Source of the DNA: CAZFIO01 sp964519585
GTDB lineage: Bacteria; Bacillota; Clostridia; Tissierellales; Tissierellaceae
Assembly (NCBI GenBank): GCA_964519585.1
Contig: CAZFIO010000015.1
Coordinates: 1-22,602, forward strand
Length of the DNA stretch: 22,602 nucleotides
Reading direction: 5' to 3'
The translations under genes and the position numbers were made by a program. Below are positions 13,353 to 20,717 of the stretch, piece after piece. Position 1 is the stretch's first letter. Each line of letters opens with the position of its first letter. Under the pieces are notes generated by a model. The model worked only from the letters and a program-made list of their open reading frames with translations. It did not search any database and was not told the origin of the DNA.

Positions 13353-15941
13353 ATGAATATATCTAGATTTCTGAAATTACTTCTTGTATTTATCCTTATT
13401 TTTACCATGGTAGCTTGTTCCCCTAAAAAGGTTAGAGATGATAGCAGTGATATATTGCTTGTGGATGGAAAGGATACTGTTTTAGTAGGAAACAGGTATA
13501 AAAGTCTTGTGGTTAAATCTTCTGGGTCTGTCCTTAAGGATGGGAAACTAGATGAAATACTTATAGAAAGTTCTGTGGGGGACGGAGATATAACCCTATC
13601 AAAGATATGGTCAAATAAGCTGGATATAAGAGGTGGGGGAGAGGACAGCATACATATAATAAATTCCTCCAATATTAAGAAAGTAGATGTAAGAAGAGAA
13701 GAAGGACCTGTAAGGATACATAGTGATAATTTATCAAAGATAAAATCAATTCATATAAATGAGGGTAGTAAGGATGTAATTATAGAGGGAAATGTAGAAG
13801 AGGTCTTTATAGAGGCTAAGGATATAAATATAAGTACTGAAACTGGGATTGTAGATAGGCTATATGTAAATGCAAGGGTAAACCTAAGCATTTTAGGTGA
13901 GGTTGGACAAATTGAGATGGGAAAAAGATCTGGGAATACCACTATAGTGGTAGAAGAATATGGGCTAATTGGGCTTATAAAAACTGATACTAGTGTGAAT
14001 ATTTCGGGAAGTGGTTATATAAAAAGGATAGTTAATAACAAGGAAGAAAATATAAATGAGGATTTAATAGGCAGGAATACAGGAGAATTAGGAGCTATAG
14101 TAAAAAACAAGCCTAACAACCCTAGTAAAAATACAGGGGAGCCATCAAAAACCATAAATATACCACCAAAAATAGAAAATTTAGAAGAAGATAAGGAAGC
14201 GGGAAAACCTAAAGATGAAGAAAAAGATAAAATTGAAGAAGTAGAAAAAAGCGAAGAAGGGAAAAAGGAAAAAGATTTTGCTGAAAAGGAGGAAGTAGAA
14301 GTTACGGAAGAACCATTTCCTCCTTCTACTCCTAAGATTTATCATAGTGTTTCTTTTATAGGTCTGGATGGTAATGAAATAAGAACAATAAATGTGGAAA
14401 AAGGTAGAGAGGCAAGACCACCAGAACCACCTGCGATAGAAGGTTATAGCTTTATTGGATGGGATAGGGATCTGACAAGCATAAGAGAGGATATAATAGT
14501 CAAAGCCCAGTATGAAAAAAATAAATACAAGGTAAGCTTTGATACAAATGGGGGAAGTGAGATTGAAGACATTGAAGTAAGCCATGGGGATTTACTAGAT
14601 AAACCCAAGGATCCTACTAGGGAGGGTTATGAATTTAAGGGCTGGTTTATAGATAAGGGATTATTAAAGTTATGGGATTTTGCCATGGATAAAGTAAAAG
14701 GTTTTATAACCCTATTTGCAAAATGGGAAAGGATTAAATCTAGCGATACTAGCCTAGCCTATATAAAGGTAGATGGACTACATGCAGAAGCAACTGATGA
14801 TCCTAGTATTTTCAGAGTAGAATTCCATGATAAAGTTGATTTAGAAAGTTTGACTGAAGAAAGTTTTGAGATAAAAACAAAGGATACTCATGCGAAAGTT
14901 GGCGAATTTAGAAAGGAAGATAAGGGAAGTATTTGGTATTTTGTAGTTACTGCTGAGGATGGAAGAAGAGAAAAATATACTGTGAAAATAGTTGTATACC
15001 ATAAGGTAACATTCAACTTAAATGGTGCCAGTCTCAATGGTTCAAGTGAGGATATAGTGATATCGGTTGAGTCAGGGAAAAGATTAGATATACAACTAGA
15101 GAAGCCTATTTTACCATTTCATAATTTTATTGCATGGGGAACAAAGAGTCCAAATGATTTCAAGATAGAGACTGATATAGTTAATAATGATATAATCTTA
15201 AATGCCTACTGGAATGAAAAGTGTATTATTATAGAAAATGATAACGGAATTGAAAAGGTAGATCTGAAACCTAATGGTAAAATTAAGAATTATCCTACTC
15301 TCTCCTGGATTGATGAAACAAACACCTTGATTATGAATGGCTATAAAAGTGGCAAGATAAGTCAGTATTCTAGTATTTTAAAGAATATTAATATCAAGGT
15401 TATTGGAGAAAACACTATCAGTTCTGGAAAGAGTGTAGGGATTTACTTCACAGGGGGTATAACCATAGAGGGTGAAGGGGTACTAAACATAGATTCAAGG
15501 GGTAATCATGCTATAGAAACTAAAAATTTAGAGATAAGGGGAGTAGGTATAAATATTATTTACAATAAAAGTAATGGTGATGATAGAGACGCATCAGCTA
15601 TAAATGCAAATACAGTAATATCTAGAGGTGGAAGTTTAAGCATAGTTTCACAAAGAGAAAGTAAGATGCCTAATCGATACATTAGGGGTATTCAGGGTGT
15701 ATTAACCCTTAATGACACTAGCTTTGCCAATATCTGTCTAATTGAAAAGGTTAATGGAAGTGATTTAATTGGAGTAAGCAAGTTAACCTTGAATGGTAAT
15801 GGAAACTCTGAAATTTCTATTTTAGGCGAGAAAGCAAGAGCAGCAAAAGCAATTTCCGAGAAACCAATTATTAATAGCCTGAATTATAAAATTGATGGTT
15901 CATGGGATGAAAAATATGTTAAATATTATGTAGATAAATAA
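13353..15941 (+). CDS. Large cell-surface lipoprotein with InlB-type (Listeria-Bacteroides) repeats
   Basis: An 862-residue exported protein. A lipoprotein signal with lipobox VAC at about Cys22 is followed by about 230 residues rich in short beta strands (parallel-helix-like: repeated 'I.I..SxxxxI' turns), then a Lys/Glu/Pro linker (about 255-325). Three InlB/Flg_new-type repeats follow, near 330-388, 390-456 and 550-620, with the typical EGYxFxGWxxD and KW/YW ends; a beta domain (about 460-550) sits between the second and third. The C-terminal 240 residues are again beta-strand- and Asn/Gly-rich. No LPXTG or S-layer motif is seen. ATG 13353 is preferred over ATG 13341 because GGGGGT lies six bases upstream and the signal peptide begins there. 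The role is unknown; adhesion or surface binding is typical of the repeat class. Confidence 0.8.
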   Translation: MNISRFLKLLLVFILIFTMVACSPKKVRDDSSDILLVDGKDTVLVGNRYKSLVVKSSGSVLKDGKLDEILIESSVGDGDITLSKIWSNKLDIRGGGEDSIHIINSSNIKKVDVRREEGPVRIHSDNLSKIKSIHINEGSKDVIIEGNVEEVFIEAKDINISTETGIVDRLYVNARVNLSILGEVGQIEMGKRSGNTTIVVEEYGLIGLIKTDTSVNISGSGYIKRIVNNKEENINEDLIGRNTGELGAIVKNKPNNPSKNTGEPSKTINIPPKIENLEEDKEAGKPKDEEKDKIEEVEKSEEGKKEKDFAEKEEVEVTEEPFPPSTPKIYHSVSFIGLDGNEIRTINVEKGREARPPEPPAIEGYSFIGWDRDLTSIREDIIVKAQYEKNKYKVSFDTNGGSEIEDIEVSHGDLLDKPKDPTREGYEFKGWFIDKGLLKLWDFAMDKVKGFITLFAKWERIKSSDTSLAYIKVDGLHAEATDDPSIFRVEFHDKVDLESLTEESFEIKTKDTHAKVGEFRKEDKGSIWYFVVTAEDGRREKYTVKIVVYHKVTFNLNGASLNGSSEDIVISVESGKRLDIQLEKPILPFHNFIAWGTKSPNDFKIETDIVNNDIILNAYWNEKCIIIENDNGIEKVDLKPNGKIKNYPTLSWIDETNTLIMNGYKSGKISQYSSILKNINIKVIGENTISSGKSVGIYFTGGITIEGEGVLNIDSRGNHAIETKNLEIRGVGINIIYNKSNGDDRDASAINANTVISRGGSLSIVSQRESKMPNRYIRGIQGVLTLNDTSFANICLIEKVNGSDLIGVSKLTLNGNGNSEISILGEKARAAKAISEKPIINSLNYKIDGSWDEKYVKYYVDK

Positions 15942-15966
15942 AAAAAGGTATATTATAATTAACACA

Positions 15967-15990
15967 AAAACCCTCAAATCTGAGGGTTTT
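15967..15990. terminator. Bidirectional terminator (lipoprotein gene / small peptide gene)
   Basis: AAAACCCTCA (15967-15976) pairs with TGAGGGTTTT (15981-15990) around AATC. T runs exist on both strands. The stem begins at the stop codon of the minus-strand peptide gene. Confidence 0.9.
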
Positions 15991-16078
15991 AAATTAATCC
16001 TATAATTTCTATTAAAACTGGAACAAGGGCTGCCAATATAAAAATAATAGCCAATAAAAGAGCCAGTTTTTGCTTCAT
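15989..16078 (-). CDS. 29-residue single-span membrane peptide
   Basis: A short gene encoding Met-Lys-Gln-Lys followed by a continuous hydrophobic stretch (LALLLAIIFILAALVPVLI) and ending EIIGLI. Only two lysines precede the segment and one Glu lies in the C-terminal part, so it is predicted to be a single transmembrane helix. Support for a real gene is unusually good for this size. AAGGTGG lies 7-8 bases before the ATG, a sigma-A promoter with perfect -10 and 5/6 -35 lies at a correct distance, and an intrinsic terminator starts at the stop codon. I recognise no family. Type I toxin-like peptides, small transporter or kinase regulators and spore-associated peptides have this form; none can be chosen. 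Confidence 0.72.
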   Translation of the reverse strand: MKQKLALLLAIIFILAALVPVLIEIIGLI

Positions 16079-16109
16079 ATTCTTACCACCTTTGTTTTTC
16101 ATTATATTT

Positions 16110-16138
16110 ATTATAGTATATTATAAATTATCAGTCAA
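16110..16138 (-). promoter_or_regulatory. Near-consensus sigma-A promoter of the small peptide gene
   Basis: On the minus strand: TTGACT (16138-16133), a 17-bp spacer and TATAAT (16115-16110). The ATG is 32 bases beyond the -10, giving a leader of about 25 bases that contains AAGGTGG. Confidence 0.8.
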
Positions 16139-16241
16139 AATATATTAGGGGTCTGAACAAAATGCTTGTCAACCGCACAAGCCCAAGCCTAGGGCCCATT
16201 AAGGAGCCAATTCCTTCCTCCCCCAGAATTAGACTTTCCAA

Positions 16242-16270
16242 TTGACTAATTATTTTACTTGATATAAAAT
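16242..16270 (+). promoter_or_regulatory. Sigma-A promoter of pyrG
   Basis: TTGACT (16242-16247), a 17-bp spacer and TAAAAT (16265-16270). Transcription should start near 16277, about 30 bases before the ATG. The predicted initial sequence does not start with GGGC and no leader terminator is seen, so the Bacillus-type reiterative-transcription control of pyrG is not evident. Confidence 0.65.
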
Positions 16271-16308
16271 AATATTCATTAAAAGCAAGAAATAAGGAGA
16301 GAAAGATC

Positions 16309-17913
16309 ATGCCAACTAAGTATATTTTTGTAACTGGTGGTGTTGTTTCATCATTAGGCAAGGGGATTACAGCTGCTAGTCTAGGACAACTCTTAAAAAG
16401 TAGAGGCCTAAAGGTAACTATGCAGAAATTTGACCCCTATATAAATGTAGACCCTGGAACCATGAGTCCCTACCAACACGGTGAAGTTTTTGTCACAGAT
16501 GATGGTGCTGAGACTGACCTGGATTTAGGTCACTATGAAAGGTTTACTGATGTAAGTTTAAATAAAAACTGTAGTGTTACTACGGGTAAGGTTTATTGGT
16601 CCGTATTAAATAAGGAAAGAAAGGGCGAATATGATGGTAGGACTGTCCAGGTAATTCCCCATATAACCAATGAGTTGAAAGAAAGGATTATAAGGGCATC
16701 CAAGGACAGGGATGTAGATATAGTAATTACTGAAATTGGTGGAACAGTTGGTGACATCGAATCACTACCATTTATTGAGGCCATAAGGCAGATAAAATAT
16801 GATGTTGGCAAAGAAAATGTAATGTATGTCCATGTTACTCTAGTTCCATATTTATCAAAGGCGGGAGAACTAAAAACCAAGCCAACCCAACATAGTGTAA
16901 AAGAATTAAGGGGACTTGGAATCCAGCCAGATGTATTGATATGTAGGGCAGAAAAACCGCTGGATGAGGATTTGAAGTCAAAGATTGCTCTTTTTTGTGA
17001 CTTAGATCCAAGTGAAGTTATAGAAAGTACTGATGCTGAATCCATATATGAATTACCCATAAAGATGGAAGAACAAGGACTAGCAAAACTGACTATAGAA
17101 CACCTTAATCTGAAATGTGGTCAGCTTGACCTAAGCCATTGGTATGAACTTTTGGATAAAATGAAGAAAATCCAGGGCCAGGTAAGCATAGGACTAGTTG
17201 GAAAATATGTAGAGTTAAGGGATGCCTATATATCTGTTGTTGAATCTTTGCAGCATGGAGGCATAGAAAATGCTGTTGATGTGGATATCCGCTGGATTCA
17301 AGCTGAGGAATTAAATGATGACAATAGTGATAAACTTCTTAAGGGACTTAATGGGATTCTGGTTCCTGGAGGCTTTGTAGATAGGGGTGTAGAAGGAAAA
17401 CTGGCTGCTATAAAGTATGCTAGGGAAAAGGGTATACCATTTTTAGGTATATCTTTGGGTATGCAACTAGCTCTTATTGATTTTGCTAGAAATATTGCAG
17501 GAATGAAGGAAGCCAACTCTACTGAGTGGGATAGGGAGACCAAGTACCCGGTTATAGACTTGGAGCCAGGGCAAAAAGATTTGGAGTCTACCAATGGCAA
17601 TATGAGGCTAGGCCTATATCCATGTAAGCTAGAGCAGGGTACCATGGCTCATAGGATTTACGATGGAGAAATTATTTATGAAAGACATAGGCATAAATAT
17701 GAAGTCAATAATGAATTCATAGATGAACTGGTAGAAAAGGGATTGGTTGTTTCAGGCATATCTCCTGATGATAGGTTGGTTGAAATAATAGAACTTAAGG
17801 ACCATCCTTGGTATATGGGAGTAATCTTTCATCCAGAATTCAAATCCAGACCTACAAACACCCACCCACTTTTCAAGGATTTTATAAAAGCAGCAAAAGA
17901 AAACCAGGGATAA
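16309..17913 (+). CDS. pyrG: CTP synthase with a substituted glutaminase nucleophile
   Basis: A 534-residue enzyme making CTP from UTP, ATP and an amide nitrogen donor. The N-terminal synthetase (about 1-270) is intact: P-loop SSLGKGITAASLG (14-26), MQKFDPYINVDPGTMSPYQHGEV, EIGGTVGDIESLPF and KTKPTQHSV. The C-terminal class I amidotransferase domain keeps His508 and Glu510 (FHPEF). However, the canonical GICLGMQ nucleophile elbow reads GISLGMQ: codon 382 is TCT (Ser), at 17452-17454. In addition the PGGFGxRG loop reads PGGFVDRG (Val357). Glutamine hydrolysis should therefore be lost or very weak while ammonia-dependent synthesis remains possible. ATG has AAGGAGA upstream. The gene appears monocistronic between its promoter and terminator. 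Confidence 0.95.
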   Translation: MPTKYIFVTGGVVSSLGKGITAASLGQLLKSRGLKVTMQKFDPYINVDPGTMSPYQHGEVFVTDDGAETDLDLGHYERFTDVSLNKNCSVTTGKVYWSVLNKERKGEYDGRTVQVIPHITNELKERIIRASKDRDVDIVITEIGGTVGDIESLPFIEAIRQIKYDVGKENVMYVHVTLVPYLSKAGELKTKPTQHSVKELRGLGIQPDVLICRAEKPLDEDLKSKIALFCDLDPSEVIESTDAESIYELPIKMEEQGLAKLTIEHLNLKCGQLDLSHWYELLDKMKKIQGQVSIGLVGKYVELRDAYISVVESLQHGGIENAVDVDIRWIQAEELNDDNSDKLLKGLNGILVPGGFVDRGVEGKLAAIKYAREKGIPFLGISLGMQLALIDFARNIAGMKEANSTEWDRETKYPVIDLEPGQKDLESTNGNMRLGLYPCKLEQGTMAHRIYDGEIIYERHRHKYEVNNEFIDELVEKGLVVSGISPDDRLVEIIELKDHPWYMGVIFHPEFKSRPTNTHPLFKDFIKAAKENQG

Positions 17914-17924
17914 AAGAAGATTTC

Positions 17925-17964
17925 AAGAGGCTCTTTTGATATAATTTATTAAAAGGGCCTTTTT
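17925..17964 (+). terminator. Terminator after pyrG
   Basis: AAGAGGCTCTTTT (17925-17937) pairs with AAAAGGGCCTTTT (17951-17963), with G-U pairs, and a T run follows. It begins 11 bases after the stop. Confidence 0.85.
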
Positions 17965-18005
17965 ATACCTATTCGCTATTCACTATATTTAAATGGGGGT
18001 ATTTT

Positions 18006-20717
18006 ATGGAAAGTATGGAGTTATGGGAATTTTGCAATAAGTATTTACTGGATGAAAAGATTTTTATAGTTCCTTCTAGATCTATTGGTCTTCAAATGAT
18101 TAACAGGCTTAGCCTAGAAGGACATAGGGCTTTGAACCTTAGGCCCATAGGCTTAGAAAGACTTGCCTTTGAAATTTGTCAAGAGTTTATTTTAAAGGAA
18201 GATATTTTAGTAATTGACAATATACTAGGAAGTTCTTTAATTATACAGATACTTAAGGACCTATACAGGAAGGACCCAGAGAATTTTTTCTTTAAGGAAG
18301 GCTTAATTGATATAAGGACTGGAGAAGAAGTCTATAAGGTTATAAGGGAATTAAAACATAGTGGTATAGAAGATTTTCCAAAAGAAAAAAATCTTGATAT
18401 TATTTATCAGGAATACCAAAAGACCTTAAGTGATTTAAATGCCATGGACTATTATGATGTTATAGTAAAGGCAGGCCAGCTGGATGAAATAAAAATATAT
18501 CAAGAAATAAAAATTGGTCTTGCCTATAATATAGAGTTTGAAAGTGCAGAAAGAATCCTTTTAGAAAAACTTACACAAAAGAATGCAACAAAGATAATCA
18601 TGCCTGTAAAATCCCTAAACAATAAACCAAAGAACTACTATTTCAAAGACCATATAAATATTGAAAATCAGGAAAACAAATCTATCAATTTTTATGAGGC
18701 CTATGGAAGTAAAAATGAAATTAATTACATAATCAATGATATCTTATCAAGGGGTATAAAAATGGATGATCTTGTTATTGCCTATACCCATAGTTCTTAT
18801 GCAGACTTGATTAATATAGAGTTTGAAAAGGAGGCTATCCCTATAGGTTTTGGCCAAGGTCTGGGTATTGAATCTTCCAGCACCTATAGGTTTATAGAGG
18901 CCTTGTTTTCCTGGGCAGAAAACTACTATAGTATAAAGGAACTAAGGCCTATCTTTATAAATAGGGATGTTAAAATAGGCTTGGAAAGTGAAATCAAAGG
19001 AAAAGTTTCACCCCTTTCAATTTATGAGGAATTGGTAAGAAGCAAGCTAGTATTTGGTAGGGAAAATTACAGAAGAATTTTGGACCCAGAAGGTGAGGAA
19101 TTAAGAGAGTTGAACCAGTACTCAAGGGGTCGAAGACTATGGCTAAGTGAATTCTTCAATGATTTGTTTATGGCTATTCCCCAGGAGAACAATTTTAAAT
19201 TAGACCAATATATTCCTAAATTAACAAGAATTATTAACAAGTATGTTAGGAATTTAAACAAATATGATGGGGCAGCTAAAACAGAAGTCCTAGGCGTTTT
19301 GGCTAGCCTGGAAAGTTTAGATATGGAGATAGGGAAATCAGAATACTTCAATATTATCCTATCTTATATCAAAAAGAAAAGGATCCTAAGGGCTCAACCC
19401 CAACCAGGGCACGTATTTGCCACCAGCTTTAATGATGCTGGTTATACTGGAAGAAAGAACCTTTATCTCATAGGGCTTGATAGTGATTCCTTGTCAAATA
19501 AGGTTATGGAATCTCCAATCCTTCTAGATAGCATGAGGAAGGAAATCTCCAATAATCTTTCCTTTGCTAAGGAATCCTATAGGTACAAGAAATACAAAAT
19601 TAGGGAACTACTTACAGGTAACTTTGACAATATATCTATAGGCTACTCCAATTTTGATACCATAGATGTAAAAAACAAGGGTCCATCTCAAATTTATACT
19701 GAGTTGAAAGACCTATATAGGCATGTGGACCCAGTAAAAACTGAAGCATCTATAATACTTGGTAGGGACCTGGTTAAGTCTGGGACAGGCTTGGAGGTTC
19801 TGGCTACCTGTTCAAGAAAGGCCTATTTAAGATATAAACTTAATCTCAAGCCTCTAGATGATGTAGAAGTAAGGGTAGACAGGTGGCTAGACGGTTTAAA
19901 TAGAGGCAAGGTGGTTCATGAAATTTTGAATGAATATTTCCAGCTGGAAGAAGAGGAAAGAAGAAATGAAAAGCTAAGACAAATATGTGAGGATATATGT
20001 GAAAAAACCCTTGAAGATATACCCTATGCAGTTGAGGAAATATATATAAGGGAAAAGGAAGAGATATTTCAAATTTGCTACAATATTGTAGAGAGGGAAA
20101 GACAAGATCAGGAATGGGATGTCTTGGTCTGTGAACTGGCATTTGGTCTAGATGAAAACAAGGACAACAAGGAATTTGGTAAGCTGGACAAGCAAACAAT
20201 TCAAATTGGTGATATAGAGCTTGATGTTATTGGATCCATAGATAGGATTGATGTAAATAAAAACAGACCCAATCTTCTAAGAATTGTTGACTATAAAACA
20301 GGTAGCAAGGTAAATTTTGAAAAGGGACTATACAAGAAAACTGGTAGGGGGAAAAATCAGGAGTTAGACTACTCTGAAACAAATAAGTTTCAGGCCTATA
20401 TTTATGCCAAGGCCTTTGAAAATATCCTTAAGGCCAGGGAAGATGGATATAAGGATGCTGAAATTAGTAACTTTTTATATATATTCCAAGGGGATGACGA
20501 TAAGTCCCTTATAAATATAGGACTAGATAAGAAATATGAAGAGGTAATTGAAGAAAGAATCAGATACCTGCTGGATTTGGATATTATAAAAGAGGATAAA
20601 AACGTGATTTATGACCCTGATGACTTTCTGCGCTGCAAGTATTGTGACTATGGGGCCATATGTATGACGGACCAGATAAAGAATGATAATCTAGGAGAGG
20701 GGGAGGCCTATGACTAA
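18006..20717 (+). CDS. addB: AddB-like PD-(D/E)XK nuclease with iron-sulfur cysteine set
   Basis: A 903-residue subunit of an AddAB-type helicase-nuclease for double-strand-break resection. The C-terminal nuclease core shows Asp746 (GSIDRID) and IVDYKTG with Asp762 and Lys764. Four cysteines in the AddB arrangement, Cys602 ... Cys877-x2-Cys880-x5-Cys886 (CKYCDYGAIC), should hold a 4Fe-4S cluster around the nuclease. The N-terminal part resembles the helicase-like fold (IFIVPSRSIGLQMINRL) but has no Walker A, and the protein is shorter than Bacillus AddB (about 1,170 residues). A run of GGGGG lies upstream of the ATG. The stop overlaps the next gene by 8 bases, indicating coupled translation with the AddA-like helicase. 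AddB is favoured over an unrelated RecB nuclease because of the cysteine pattern and partner. Confidence 0.82.
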   Translation: MESMELWEFCNKYLLDEKIFIVPSRSIGLQMINRLSLEGHRALNLRPIGLERLAFEICQEFILKEDILVIDNILGSSLIIQILKDLYRKDPENFFFKEGLIDIRTGEEVYKVIRELKHSGIEDFPKEKNLDIIYQEYQKTLSDLNAMDYYDVIVKAGQLDEIKIYQEIKIGLAYNIEFESAERILLEKLTQKNATKIIMPVKSLNNKPKNYYFKDHINIENQENKSINFYEAYGSKNEINYIINDILSRGIKMDDLVIAYTHSSYADLINIEFEKEAIPIGFGQGLGIESSSTYRFIEALFSWAENYYSIKELRPIFINRDVKIGLESEIKGKVSPLSIYEELVRSKLVFGRENYRRILDPEGEELRELNQYSRGRRLWLSEFFNDLFMAIPQENNFKLDQYIPKLTRIINKYVRNLNKYDGAAKTEVLGVLASLESLDMEIGKSEYFNIILSYIKKKRILRAQPQPGHVFATSFNDAGYTGRKNLYLIGLDSDSLSNKVMESPILLDSMRKEISNNLSFAKESYRYKKYKIRELLTGNFDNISIGYSNFDTIDVKNKGPSQIYTELKDLYRHVDPVKTEASIILGRDLVKSGTGLEVLATCSRKAYLRYKLNLKPLDDVEVRVDRWLDGLNRGKVVHEILNEYFQLEEEERRNEKLRQICEDICEKTLEDIPYAVEEIYIREKEEIFQICYNIVERERQDQEWDVLVCELAFGLDENKDNKEFGKLDKQTIQIGDIELDVIGSIDRIDVNKNRPNLLRIVDYKTGSKVNFEKGLYKKTGRGKNQELDYSETNKFQAYIYAKAFENILKAREDGYKDAEISNFLYIFQGDDDKSLINIGLDKKYEEVIEERIRYLLDLDIIKEDKNVIYDPDDFLRCKYCDYGAICMTDQIKNDNLGEGEAYD

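Noticed and set aside
16141..16240. Bacillus-like pyrG attenuator (GGGC start, leader terminator) or a regulatory RNA in the pyrG upstream region.
   Set aside because: The promoter found lies downstream of this segment, no T-run hairpin is present, and only a 6-bp stem (16164-16169 with 16177-16182) is seen.
16131..16361. 76-codon minus-strand frame overlapping the pyrG start.
   Set aside because: It covers the pyrG promoter and first codons and has no ribosome binding site or recognisable protein features.
16593..17060. 155-codon open frame antisense to pyrG.
   Set aside because: It lies wholly inside a conserved gene, with no RBS or family resemblance; a codon-bias shadow.
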